Source: Sutterella massiliensis | GTDB lineage: Bacteria; Pseudomonadota; Gammaproteobacteria; Burkholderiales; Burkholderiaceae_F | Assembly (NCBI RefSeq): GCF_016899755.1 | Contig: NZ_JACJJC010000007.1 | Span: 62,001 to 126,000, forward strand | Reading direction: 5' to 3' | Length of the DNA stretch: 64,000 nt | In this document: piece by piece, positions 9,151-17,938 of the stretch | How the letters are laid out: every line of letters begins with the position of its first letter | Position numbering within the stretch: the stretch's first letter is position 1 | The notes under the pieces: generated by a model | What the model was told of the DNA's origin: nothing | Seen by the model: only the letters and a program-made list of their open reading frames with translations | Databases searched by the model: none | Made by a program: the position numbers and the translations under genes

Positions 9151-11465
9151 CAGCGGCCGCGCTGCGCGTCAAGAAAGGCTTCGAGCCGGCGTTGCTCGTC
9201 GGAAGCGGCCCGCACCATGGCTTCTCGCTCGCGGCGAATGCTTTCGGGGAGGTCGCCGTAATTGGCAATCGGCTTCGTCTTCCAGAGGTTCTGTACGGGA
9301 CGATACCGGAAGCGCACGCGCTCGGGCGCCGTCTGCGGGTCGTCCAAGCGCCGCACGTCCATGCCGAGCCCCGCCGCAAACACGATTTCGTCGTTTAAGA
9401 GGATGAGCGGCAGCTCGTCCCGGTCAAAGGGCGCAATACCCGCCTGCGCGTAAAGGTCCTTCAAGGACTTCGACGGGCGCAAGAGCCAAAGCTTCATCTT
9501 TGCGGACCGACACTTCGAGCGCACCTCGAGCTTCGCGTCGAACGCCATCAGGCGGTCGACATTGATGCCGGGCTCGTCGGGCGCGCAACGCACCACTTCG
9601 ATGACGCCGTTCCAGCCGGGGAGCACGATTTCGCCGCCGCCCGTCCAGCGGATGGGCGCGCTGCGTTCGGCAGCGGCCGTCTTTCTCGGCACGTCGCGAA
9701 TGACGAGGTCACTGCCCCAGCGGCGGATTTCCTTGCCTTTGACACGAATCGCAAGACTCGTGTCGGCATGTGTTTCGCGCACCTGACGAAGCGCCTCTTC
9801 GAGCCGGGCCTTTCCGGGGAGTTCCATCCCCTCCTCGCTCATCCAGGCGCGCAGGCACCAAGCCTGACGGGCGGGAATGAGTTCGAGAAGCCGATAGATC
9901 GCGAGTCCCCCCGGGGTGATCTTCGAGCGGCAGCTCTCGAGGTCGCTCATCGCGACCGAGCGGAGAATGTCGGCCGCTTCCGCCACGAGTTCGACGCTGC
10001 GGGCGGCAGCCGTTCGAAAGCCCGGCCGGATCGCGTCAAGGAGCGGCACAACCTCATTGCGCACGCGGTTTCTGAGGTAGCGCGGATCGGCATTGGATTC
10101 ATCGTCGACGTAAGCGAGGCGCCGCTGCTTCACATAGCGCTCGACGTCGCGGCGAAGCACTGTTCGCCACGGACGAACGAGGAGTACCGGTGCGGAACGG
10201 TTTTCGCGCGAGAATTCGCCCGGCTCCACGGCGCTCGGCATCTTCATGACGCGCGAGCGCGGAAAAGCGGCGAGCCCTTCGGGTCCGGCGCCGCGCAGCC
10301 ACTGCAAGAGGAACGTTTCGATGCGGTCGTCCTCATGGTGCGCCGTCATCACAATGTCGAAGCCGTGCGCGGCAGCATAGTCGGCAAGCGCCGTGTAGCG
10401 CGCATCGCGCGCAGCGGCCTCAACGCCGTCGTCTTTGCCGTTCACCGTCACTTTAAGCGCTTTAAAGCGAATGCCGCGTTTTTCGCATTCGGCGCTGCAG
10501 TGCGCTTCCCAAGCATCGGCATTGGGACTCAAGCCGTGGTTGATATAAACGGCTTCAACCGTTTCGATGAGCGACTGATTCTTGTCGTGAAAAACCTTCG
10601 CGAGCACGTCAAGAAGCGCCGAAGAATCCCGCCCGCCCGAGTAGGCAAGCAGAACACGAACGGGATTAAGCGGCACGAGCGCGAATTCCGGACGGCTTCT
10701 GCCAAGAAGCTGATCGGCCGCTTCGCGCAGCGCCTCGATGACGAGGTCTTTCAGACGACGCGAGAGGCTCGTCGAAACCGGTTCCTTGCCCTTCTCCCGC
10801 TTTTGCGCTTCGCGCTTTATCTTGCGCGCCATGGCTTCGAGCGCGCGCTCGGCTTCGGCACGCTTGATGAGTTCGAGGTCGGGCAGCACCGCAGGCGACG
10901 TTCTCGGCAGCGTCTTTTCGGCAACGGCAAGCCGAACGGGGAAAGCTTCGTTGAAGTCTTCCGCATTTTCGAGCGCTGTCGCCGCACCCTTTTCGATCTG
11001 CACTTCGCCGCGGCTTCTCAAAGCGGGATTGAGTTTCGAGGCGCGTTTTTTAGGTGCCGCCTTCGAGGCTTTCGTCGTTTTTGTTGTGTCGGCACGCCTT
11101 GCTTTTGCCACCGCTTCAAGGCGGGCAGCCTCTTCGATAAAAATCGAAGGCGCCTGCGCTGCAGACGTTTCAGCTGGCGCATTTTGATCGAAAACGACCG
11201 CTGCCGCCTCGTCGCTCGATGCGGTCTGCGTCTTTTTCGTGGGCGCGCGCCTCAGGAGCGGAATCTTCGGCAGCGTCTCTGCGTCAACGCGTTTTTTCGC
11301 GCGGCTCGTCGTACGGCGCTTGCGGCCTTTCGCCGCCGCGTCGTCCGAAAGAGCCGCACCGGTCTCAGCATCGGTCGACGCAGAGCCGAGCGCACGCTTT
11401 TGAGCCTCATCGGAAGGCGCCGTCACGGGCGTACGCTTCGTTGCCGTTTTTCTGAGAGTAGCCAT
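9150..11465 (-). CDS. tilS: tRNA(Ile)-lysidine synthase with long N-terminal extension
   Basis: The PP-loop ATPase motif SGGRDS near residue 276 (AYSGGRDSSALLDVL) and the downstream HHEDDRIETFLLQWLRGAG and RPWRTVLRRDVERY segments are characteristic of TilS. TilS uses ATP to attach lysine to C34 of the isoleucine tRNA that reads AUA. The catalytic part matches normal TilS length, but about 250 residues precede it. They are Ala/Lys/Arg/Thr-rich low complexity, then a helical stretch (AEAERALEAMARKIKREAQKREKGKE) just before the enzyme. The ATG at 11465 is preferred; an in-frame TTG lies at 11483. The gene is coupled to the following helicase gene. Core function is secure, the extension is unexplained. 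Confidence 0.9.
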   Translation of the reverse strand: MATLRKTATKRTPVTAPSDEAQKRALGSASTDAETGAALSDDAAAKGRKRRTTSRAKKRVDAETLPKIPLLRRAPTKKTQTASSDEAAAVVFDQNAPAETSAAQAPSIFIEEAARLEAVAKARRADTTKTTKASKAAPKKRASKLNPALRSRGEVQIEKGAATALENAEDFNEAFPVRLAVAEKTLPRTSPAVLPDLELIKRAEAERALEAMARKIKREAQKREKGKEPVSTSLSRRLKDLVIEALREAADQLLGRSRPEFALVPLNPVRVLLAYSGGRDSSALLDVLAKVFHDKNQSLIETVEAVYINHGLSPNADAWEAHCSAECEKRGIRFKALKVTVNGKDDGVEAAARDARYTALADYAAAHGFDIVMTAHHEDDRIETFLLQWLRGAGPEGLAAFPRSRVMKMPSAVEPGEFSRENRSAPVLLVRPWRTVLRRDVERYVKQRRLAYVDDESNADPRYLRNRVRNEVVPLLDAIRPGFRTAAARSVELVAEAADILRSVAMSDLESCRSKITPGGLAIYRLLELIPARQAWCLRAWMSEEGMELPGKARLEEALRQVRETHADTSLAIRVKGKEIRRWGSDLVIRDVPRKTAAAERSAPIRWTGGGEIVLPGWNGVIEVVRCAPDEPGINVDRLMAFDAKLEVRSKCRSAKMKLWLLRPSKSLKDLYAQAGIAPFDRDELPLILLNDEIVFAAGLGMDVRRLDDPQTAPERVRFRYRPVQNLWKTKPIANYGDLPESIRREREAMVRAASDEQRRLEAFLDAQRGR

Positions 11466-11612
11466 GGAAAAGATCCGCCGCAAAAAGTGATCCCTAAACG
11501 TTTAATTGTAGCCTGCTCACAAGGTGCTTCCGAAGACCGGTGCGCCATTTTGCAGGCGCCCGTCTGACGACTGCGGCGTCGGTTCTGCGCTCGGACACGC
11601 AGGCCAACAAGA

Positions 11613-11703
11613 CGAAAGCCGCACCCGGCATCCTGCCGACTGCGGCTTTCGTTTGGTCGCTCCCCGAGAGAGAGCCGCTCTAAAAGAACGGCCGACTCTC
11701 TCG
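11613..11703. terminator. Two hairpins between tilS and the M20 peptidase gene
   Basis: Stem one is CGAAAGCCGCA/TGCGGCTTTCG (11613-11651). Stem two is CGAGAGAG/CTCTCTCG (11665-11703). Both lie downstream of the M20 gene on the minus strand. The T-runs are short, so termination is probable but not strong. Confidence 0.5.
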
Positions 11704-11717
11704 ATCACGCAACCACA

Positions 11718-12992
11718 TTAGTAAACGTGCTTTTCGAGCGCGGGCTCGTCGCCCTTGCGACCAACGAGCGCGAGCGCGATGAGAAGCGCGAGCTGCGGAC
11801 CCTTTTCCATGTCGGTCGAGTCGAAGAACTCCTTGAGGCTGTGCTCGTTGTGCGTGACGCCGCCCGTACCGATGCACACCGAGGGCACACCGATCGAAAT
11901 AGGCTTGTTGGCGTCGGTCGACGAGGCGCGGAACTGACGGACTTCGAGTCCCATCTGCGCCATGGCGGCAAGCGCGGCCTGGACTGCGGGCGAGCTGTCG
12001 GGCTGCTGGCCGGCCGGGCGGTTGCCGATCTGCGTCTTCACAAGGCGCAGCTGATGTTCGGCATCGGCTTCGGGCCAACGGGCATTTTCGTCGGCAACGG
12101 CCTTTTCAAAGGCGCCGAGCACCGTGCGTTCGAGCTTGTCGAGCTCTTCGAGACTCGTGCTGCGCATATCGACGTCGACTTCGCAGCGCGCGGCGATCGT
12201 GTTGACGGTCGTGCCGCCCTTGATCGTGCCGATCGTGAAAGTCGTCTTCGGGTCGGCGGGCGTGACGATGTCGGCGATCACGGCGCCGGCGCGGCACATC
12301 GCATGAATGGCCGAGGGCACGCGGCCGTAATCGATGTAGGAGTGGCCGCCCTGGCCTTCGATGGCGATGCGCCAGCGGTGCGCACCCGTAGCGGCATTCT
12401 GGACGGTGTAGACATCACCCATGTCGAGCGCGCAGAAGCCGTCGATCTGACGCGAGCCGTCAAAGAGAGCCTTGGCGCCGCAGATGTCGCCGTTGCCCTC
12501 TTCGCCGACCGTACCCACGAAGAGGATGTCGCCTTCGGTTTCGATTCCCGCCTTGTTGAGCGCGCGCAGCACCTGCAGCATCGAGCGCAGACCAGAAGCG
12601 TTGTCACCGATGCCGGGACCGTAGTAGAGAGCGCCCTCCTTGCGGACGGTGAGATCGGTCCCCGCCGGAAAGACCGTGTCAAGGTGCGCGGCGATCGCGA
12701 GCGTGGGGCCCGAACCGGTGCCGGGACGACGGCCGACGACGTTGCGCGATTCGTCGACAACGACATCTTCAAGACCGTATTCCTTCATGAGGCGGGCGAT
12801 TTCTTCGCCGCGCACGGCTTCGGCAAACGTGGGCGCTTCGATCTGAGAGATGCGGACCTGTTCGGCCATGGCGCGTTCGACTTCATCGGCGCAGACCTTG
12901 AGGGCGGCGGCGACCTTCGGATCGGCCGCGAGCGCGGCGAGGCGCTCGGCCATGCAAGGTTCAACTGCGGGGACATTGTCGCGGGTCGTCAT
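11718..12992 (-). CDS. M20 family metallopeptidase / amidohydrolase
   Basis: 424 aa from the ATG at 12992, which has AGGAGA eight bases upstream; the open frame extends further but without a ribosome site. Metal-binding signatures are visible: AAHLDTVFPAG (His and Asp), GIGDNASGL (bridging Asp) and VGTVGEEGNGD (the Glu-Glu catalytic/metal pair). GQGGHSYIDYGRVPSAIH marks the dimerisation lid domain. The family splits amide bonds of dipeptides or acylated amino acids with two zinc ions. No signal peptide, so cytoplasmic. The substrate is undetermined; it is closest in feel to peptidase T/carboxypeptidase G2-like members. It is divergent from the flavoprotein gene at 13356. Confidence 0.85.
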   Translation of the reverse strand: MTTRDNVPAVEPCMAERLAALAADPKVAAALKVCADEVERAMAEQVRISQIEAPTFAEAVRGEEIARLMKEYGLEDVVVDESRNVVGRRPGTGSGPTLAIAAHLDTVFPAGTDLTVRKEGALYYGPGIGDNASGLRSMLQVLRALNKAGIETEGDILFVGTVGEEGNGDICGAKALFDGSRQIDGFCALDMGDVYTVQNAATGAHRWRIAIEGQGGHSYIDYGRVPSAIHAMCRAGAVIADIVTPADPKTTFTIGTIKGGTTVNTIAARCEVDVDMRSTSLEELDKLERTVLGAFEKAVADENARWPEADAEHQLRLVKTQIGNRPAGQQPDSSPAVQAALAAMAQMGLEVRQFRASSTDANKPISIGVPSVCIGTGGVTHNEHSLKEFFDSTDMEKGPQLALLIALALVGRKGDEPALEKHVY

Positions 12993-13355
12993 TGTTTGTG
13001 TTCTCCTTTGTACGCACAAGGCGTATGGCGCTGCACGACAAACGGGACTCGGTCGGCCCGCACCGTGCAGCAATGACAAAACTTTCCGGAACGCATATTA
13101 GCGCGACTACGACATTTCGCCTACATCGTCTGCGCGAAAGAAGTTTCGGCGCGAAGGCTACGCACGCCAAAGAGCTGCGCGCCCTCCACCGTGAGCAGGT
13201 TTTCAGTTCGCTTTAAGCGCCCTATTGCATGATCCGAAGCGCAGCAGTGTGCCCGGATGTCCCGCGGCGCACGCTTTTCGTGCGCCGGCAGACCGGCCCT
13301 GCGAGACAGAGGCCGCCAACGCAGTCAGGCCCGACGCCCATTCGAGGAGATTCAA

Positions 13356-15164
13356 TTGCTTTCCCTGCGATTCAAGAAGTCGGCGCTTGCCGCTGCGATC
13401 ATCGCCCCGATCGCTCTCTTTGCCTCCGCGGCCGGTGCAGCCGACGCCGCCGCGGCGCCTGCGCCGCTCAAGGCCGGCACCTACACGGTGACGACGCCCG
13501 GCAACAACGGCATGGTTGAAGTCACGGTCGAACTCACCGAAAACGCCATCAAGTCCGTCAAGATCGGTAAGAACGTCGAAACGGAATACATCGCCAAGGA
13601 ACCGATGGAATCGGTCGCTGCCGAAATCGTCCGCACGCAGAACCTCGCGGTCGACATGGTCTCGGGTGCGACGCAGTCGACGGGCGCGATCCTTACGGCC
13701 GTGGGGCTTGCGATTGAAAAGGCTGGCGGCCGCTCATCCGACTACACGCATCTGTACGTGCCGATCGACCCCGCGACGCTGCCCTTGGCTGATGCCCCCG
13801 CGACGCAGGTCCTCGTGATCGGCGCCGGCGCCACGGGTCTTGCTGCCGCAGCCGCGGCAGCCGACAACGGCGCGAAGGTGATCGTGCTCGAAAAGATGCC
13901 CGAGATCGGCGGCTCGACCGCGCTCTCGAAGGGCTGGGTGCTCGCCGCTGGTACGAAGGAGCAGGCTGCGGCCGGCATCAAGGACGATGCCAAGCAGTTT
14001 GCCGCCGCTTGGCTTGACGAGCAGAAGCGCTCCGTCAAGGGCGGCCTCAAGTTCTATCCGGAAAAGGCCCGCGTTGAAGCAATGGCAGCCGAAAGCGCCG
14101 AAACCGTTGCCTGGCTCGAAGAAAAGACAGGCTTGAAGTTCAACAAACCCGTTGTAACCGACCTCACGGGTACGGCGCGCGCGCACGGCACGGCCGACGC
14201 GTCGGGCCGCACTGAAATCGAAGCGCTCGGCGACTTCTGCGAAAAGAAGGGCGTTGCCATCCGCACGAACACGACCGCCTACGAACTCATCCAGGGCAAG
14301 GACGGCCGCATCACGGGCGTTCGTGCGCATGATGGCAAGAACCGCTACGAATTCAAGGCCGACGCCGTTGTGCTCGCCACGGGCGGTTTTGCGCAAAATC
14401 TCGAGCGAATCGCCGCTGAAATTCCCCGTTGGGCCATCTACACCGAATACTCGATGGCCGCCAAGGGTTCCACGGGCGACGGCATCGTGATGGCCGAAAA
14501 GGCGGGTGCCGCTCCCGCCAAGGACAGCTGGATGATCGGTCTTTCGCTCAAGCCCGTCTATAAGGCCCTTGAACAAGTGATTCGCACGGACGACGGCTTC
14601 AAGCGCGAACTCATCGTGAACGAGCGCGGCGAACGCTTCGTGCGGGAAGACCTGCCGTTCCTCGCCGACGCCGCGAGCGAGCAGCGTACTTCGTGGTTCG
14701 TCTTCGATTCGAGCGACAAAGCCCGCACGAAGATCGTCGGCGATTACCTCACGTTCGACGTTGCTGTTCACGGCAAGGACATCCGCGAACTTGCCCGCCG
14801 CATGGGCGTCAACGCCGACCGACTCGAAGCGCAGGTGAAGAAATTCAACGAAGACTGCAAGAAGGGCGTCGACAGTGCCTTCGGCAAGGACCCGAAGTAC
14901 CTGCGCGCCGTTGAAAAGGCACCCTTCTACGCCGTGCAGGTTCGCCCGGCTTCGGGCGGCACGATGGGCGGCGTTCAGACGAACGACAAATTCCAGGTGC
15001 TCGACCGTAAGGGCGGCGTGATTCAGGGGCTCTACGCGGGCGGCGAAATGGCCAACCGTCCCTACTACGACCGCTACTTCCTCGCAGGTTCGAGCCTGAC
15101 GATCGCCTACACCTCGGGCCGTCTGATCGGTGAAGAAGCCGCGAAGGCCGTGCTCAAGAAGTAA
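13356..15164 (+). CDS. Exported FMN-binding/FAD-binding flavoprotein reductase
   Basis: About 602 aa from a TTG at 13356 with AGGAGA five bases upstream. Order of domains: Sec signal peptide (residues 1-28, ending ASAAGA), FMN-binding domain with the flavinylation motif SGATQST near residue 103, then an FAD domain starting VLVIGAGATGLAAAAAA. The family covers fumarate, urocanate and related periplasmic reductases. FMN would be attached to Thr of SGAT by ApbE, which is not in the window. The usual active-site signatures are changed: SGGTMGG replaces HHTMGG, the arginine in GKRFVNE..TR is absent (GERFVREDLPF), and RPYYDRYFLAGSS replaces NRLGGNA. It is therefore unlikely to reduce fumarate. Substrate unknown. 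A strong terminator follows. Confidence 0.82.
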   Translation: MLSLRFKKSALAAAIIAPIALFASAAGAADAAAAPAPLKAGTYTVTTPGNNGMVEVTVELTENAIKSVKIGKNVETEYIAKEPMESVAAEIVRTQNLAVDMVSGATQSTGAILTAVGLAIEKAGGRSSDYTHLYVPIDPATLPLADAPATQVLVIGAGATGLAAAAAAADNGAKVIVLEKMPEIGGSTALSKGWVLAAGTKEQAAAGIKDDAKQFAAAWLDEQKRSVKGGLKFYPEKARVEAMAAESAETVAWLEEKTGLKFNKPVVTDLTGTARAHGTADASGRTEIEALGDFCEKKGVAIRTNTTAYELIQGKDGRITGVRAHDGKNRYEFKADAVVLATGGFAQNLERIAAEIPRWAIYTEYSMAAKGSTGDGIVMAEKAGAAPAKDSWMIGLSLKPVYKALEQVIRTDDGFKRELIVNERGERFVREDLPFLADAASEQRTSWFVFDSSDKARTKIVGDYLTFDVAVHGKDIRELARRMGVNADRLEAQVKKFNEDCKKGVDSAFGKDPKYLRAVEKAPFYAVQVRPASGGTMGGVQTNDKFQVLDRKGGVIQGLYAGGEMANRPYYDRYFLAGSSLTIAYTSGRLIGEEAAKAVLKK

Positions 15165-15192
15165 GTACCACAGAAAAACAGCCTCAATCGAG

Positions 15193-15230
15193 AGCAGCTC
15201 TCGTCCGTCAGGTCGAGAGCTGCTTTTTTT
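15193..15230 (+). terminator. Strong terminator after FMN/FAD flavoprotein gene
   Basis: An 11-bp stem AGCAGCTCTCG/CGAGAGCTGCT is followed by seven or more T, starting 28 bp past the stop. Confidence 0.9.
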
Positions 15231-15692
15231 CATGCCGAAAGTCTCATCGGTTGGTTACCAACCAAACAGACACCCCGAACAGAACCTTCAATCAAACCAT
15301 CTTCAACGTAAGTTTTCCGCTCCGAGAAATGAACGCTTGTGCACAACTCGAGTGGAGAAGCCTGTGGACAACCAAGACTTTCCCTGTCGTGCAGACGAAT
15401 CCCTTGCTGCCTAATTTTTAGGCAGACTCAAATCCTGTGAATAACTGTTCCCAGATTGGCAAATGGAGCACGACGGCTGCCCAAAATAAGCGCTCACTTT
15501 CACGCTTTTTCCTCGGCCGCTTTGCAAGAAGAGGACTCCTCTCTTTTTTGTCGGCCTTCATTCGATCGAATTTCGTCAGCAAAAACCGAACTTGCCGCAG
15601 CTGCATGGCGATTCGCGTTTTCAACGATGACAGTTAAGCATCGATGGCCCTATTGTGAAACGGAATACTCGTCAAACAAAAGGAGGTGGAGT
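15231..15692. other. Intergenic region with inverted repeats and DnaA-box-like sequences
   Basis: No gene is seen in this stretch. It holds a palindrome GGTTGGTTACCAACC (15249-15263) and a short hairpin CTGCCT/AGGCAG (15407-15425). Three DnaA-box-like nonamers are TTGTGCACAA (15337), TGTGGACAA (15363) and TGTGAATAA (15436). The last matches TTATNCACA exactly on the minus strand. The promoter of the next flavoprotein gene must lie here. Confidence 0.35.
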
Positions 15693-17198
15693 ATGACCAA
15701 CGTCATCTCTCGCAGACACTTCATCGCGGGCGCCGCTGCGGGCGCCGCGACGCTCGCAGCCGGCGCGGCGCATGCGGCCGTTCCCGCTTCGTGGGATGAA
15801 ACGGTCGACGTGATCGTTGTCGGTTCGGGGTTTGCGGGCCTCATGGCCGGCTACATGGCCAAGAAGGCGGGCGCCGACGTTCTCATCATCGAAAAGATGC
15901 CGACGACGGGTGGCAACAGCGTCATCAACGGCGGCATCATGGGCGTGCCGGGCACCGAGATGCAAAAGAAGCTCGGCATCGAAGACTCGCCCGAACGCAT
16001 GGCGGAAGACATGCTCAAGGCGGGCCTCCATATGAATCATCCTGACAAGGTGAAGGCGCTCACGGAATCGGCCTACGACGCCTATCGACTTCTCGTCGAT
16101 GAACTCGGCGTCGAATTCCGCGACGACTATATGCCGCACGAAGGCGGTCATTCCGTCGCGCGCAGCCTCCTCACGATCAACGGTTCGGGTTCGGAAATCA
16201 TCCGCAAGCAGCTCGCCGCACTTGAAAAGCTCGGCGTCAAGCCGCGCACCCGCACAATCATGGACGAGATCGTTCTTGACGACAAAGGCACGGCTGTCGG
16301 CCTCAAGGTGCGTGAGGGCTATCGCTTCGGCTCGGAAAATTCCGGCAAAGCCAAGACCATCCGCGCCAAGAAAGGCATCGTGCTCGCTTACGGCGGCTTC
16401 GGCGCTGACCCCGTCTATCGTCAGCTCTTCGATCCGAAGCTCACGCCCGACTTCCAGACAACGAATCATCCGGGCGCAACGGGCGAAGCCTGGCGTGCCG
16501 CCGCACGCATCGGCGCGCAGATGATTCAGAACGACTGGATCCAGTGCCTGCCGTACACCTCGCCCGACGAAAAAGGCTTCGGCCTTGCCTGGGCCTGGTC
16601 GGGCCACGTACAGGCGCTCGGATTCTGGATCGATGCTGCGACGGGCAAGCGCTTCGTCAACGAACTTGCCGACCGCAAGATCCGCTCCGACGCGATTTTC
16701 GTCTGCCTTGCCAAGGGACACCAGTGCCTAGCTGTGGGCGACAAAAAGGCGGCGGAGAGCTTTGAAGTGAAGCGCCCCGGCATGCTCGAGCGGCAGCTGA
16801 AAGCGAAGGTCGTCTTCAAGTACGACACGCTCGAAGAGCTTGCCAAAGCCAACGGTGTACCGCTCGACGCGCTCAAGGCAACGGTTGACGAAGTCAACAA
16901 GTCCATTGAAACGGGCAAGGACCCGTGGCGCCCCGTCGTCGAGCCGAACCTGAAGCCCCAAACCGAAGGTCCTTGGTATATCTCGCGCCTCTCGCCCAAG
17001 GTTCACCACACCATGGGCGGCATCTACACGACCTCGAAGGCCGAAGTCGTCAATGTCGACGGCAAGGTGATCCCGGGCCTCTACGCCGCGGGGGAAGCCA
17101 CGGGCGGCGTGCATGGCGCCGTTCGCCTCGGTTCGAACGCGACTACGGACTGCATCGTCAACGGCCGCATCGCCGGCATGGAAGTCGCGAAACGCTGA
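15693..17198 (+). CDS. Tat-exported FAD-dependent reductase (fumarate/urocanate reductase superfamily)
   Basis: 501 aa. AGGAGGTGGAGT directly precedes the ATG. Residues 1-30 form a Tat signal (SRRHFIAGAAAG ... AHA). The FAD dinucleotide motif is VIVVGSGFAGLMAGYMA, then GGNSVINGG. The catalytic region keeps GKRFVNEL..R (the position of the fumarate-reductase acid Arg), VHHTMGG and a substrate Arg in VRLGSNA. The substrate-end motif HRPTGG is replaced by GGHSVARS, so an enoate other than fumarate is likely. It is the same subfamily as the protein at 33233. No haem or FMN domain, so electrons must come from a separate cytochrome. It ends in a double hairpin. Confidence 0.83.
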   Translation: MTNVISRRHFIAGAAAGAATLAAGAAHAAVPASWDETVDVIVVGSGFAGLMAGYMAKKAGADVLIIEKMPTTGGNSVINGGIMGVPGTEMQKKLGIEDSPERMAEDMLKAGLHMNHPDKVKALTESAYDAYRLLVDELGVEFRDDYMPHEGGHSVARSLLTINGSGSEIIRKQLAALEKLGVKPRTRTIMDEIVLDDKGTAVGLKVREGYRFGSENSGKAKTIRAKKGIVLAYGGFGADPVYRQLFDPKLTPDFQTTNHPGATGEAWRAAARIGAQMIQNDWIQCLPYTSPDEKGFGLAWAWSGHVQALGFWIDAATGKRFVNELADRKIRSDAIFVCLAKGHQCLAVGDKKAAESFEVKRPGMLERQLKAKVVFKYDTLEELAKANGVPLDALKATVDEVNKSIETGKDPWRPVVEPNLKPQTEGPWYISRLSPKVHHTMGGIYTTSKAEVVNVDGKVIPGLYAAGEATGGVHGAVRLGSNATTDCIVNGRIAGMEVAKR

Positions 17199-17209
17199 TG
17201 CCGCAAAAC

Positions 17210-17316
17210 GAAAGCGCGCTGCCGGGCGTCAAGCCCGCTGCGGCGCGCTTTCACGGATAGCTGAACGTCAGAGAAGTCCGGTGCCGTGAATGGATGCGCG
17301 GCACCGGATTTTCGTT
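17210..17316 (+). terminator. Tandem terminator hairpins after Tat flavoprotein gene
   Basis: The first hairpin is GAAAGCGCGC.../GCGCGCTTTC (17210-17252). The second is TCCGGTGCCG/CGGCACCGGA followed by TTTTCGTT (17277-17316). Confidence 0.78.
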
Positions 17317-17476
17317 GCTGGGCAGCTAAATGCAAAAAGCCGCACCGACCTTCTCAAGTCGACTGCGGCCCCACCCTGGGGCGCCTGTTCGCCGCGCCCC
17401 CGCTTCATTCGGTATTTTTGTTTTTTTCTCTCTGTTCGAAAGCTATCGCCGTCAGCTACCACGTTCGTTTCTCAAC

Positions 17477-17629
17477 TTACGGGAGAAGCATGTCGGTACC
17501 GATCTCGCACACCCCGCCGATGCACCAACCCATACCTTTCAGGACAGCTGCGAGGAGAATGAGAAAGAGGACGAACAAAACCAAACGACCCCATTCGCGA
17601 TGCGGACCATTCTTCTTCAACGTCGTCAT
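17477..17629 (-). CDS. Small single-pass membrane protein (50 aa), unknown
   Basis: An ATG at 17629 is preceded by GGGAGGT at a good distance, and the frame reads 50 codons to TAA at 17477. The product begins MTTLKKNGPHREWGR (basic, cytoplasmic), has one membrane segment LVLFVLFLILLAAVL, and a short tail with two cysteines (WCIGGVCE). The strong ribosome site and clear topology argue for a real gene. No family is recognised. It lies alone between two plus-strand genes. The 309 bases upstream (17630-17938) hold no other gene I can see. Confidence 0.6.
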   Translation of the reverse strand: MTTLKKNGPHREWGRLVLFVLFLILLAAVLKGMGWCIGGVCEIGTDMLLP

Positions 17630-17938
17630 GATGTACCTCCCTTCAATTCATTTAAGGAGGGAAACGGCTCTTTTCTTTCTTGTTTGTCACCGATCCTTTT
17701 TCTCTACGCCTCTATTGTCTCATAGAAACGTGAACTTTCGAAAACAAATTTGTCAAATTGTGTCTAAGCGCAAATGTGACGCAACGATGACAAACGGCTG
17801 AAAAATCCGCGAAAAATCAAAGAAGCCGCAGGTCGACGGCTTTAGACGGGCAAACTTGGAACGGATGCGACACAATATGCCGATTTCTGCGGCGGCCCCT
17901 GCGCCGCGCAACCTCAACCTGCGCCACGCGAGTTCATC

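Noticed and set aside
9768..11567. 599-codon plus-strand open frame opposite tilS
   Set aside because: Antisense to the PP-loop enzyme; extreme Arg content, no motif.
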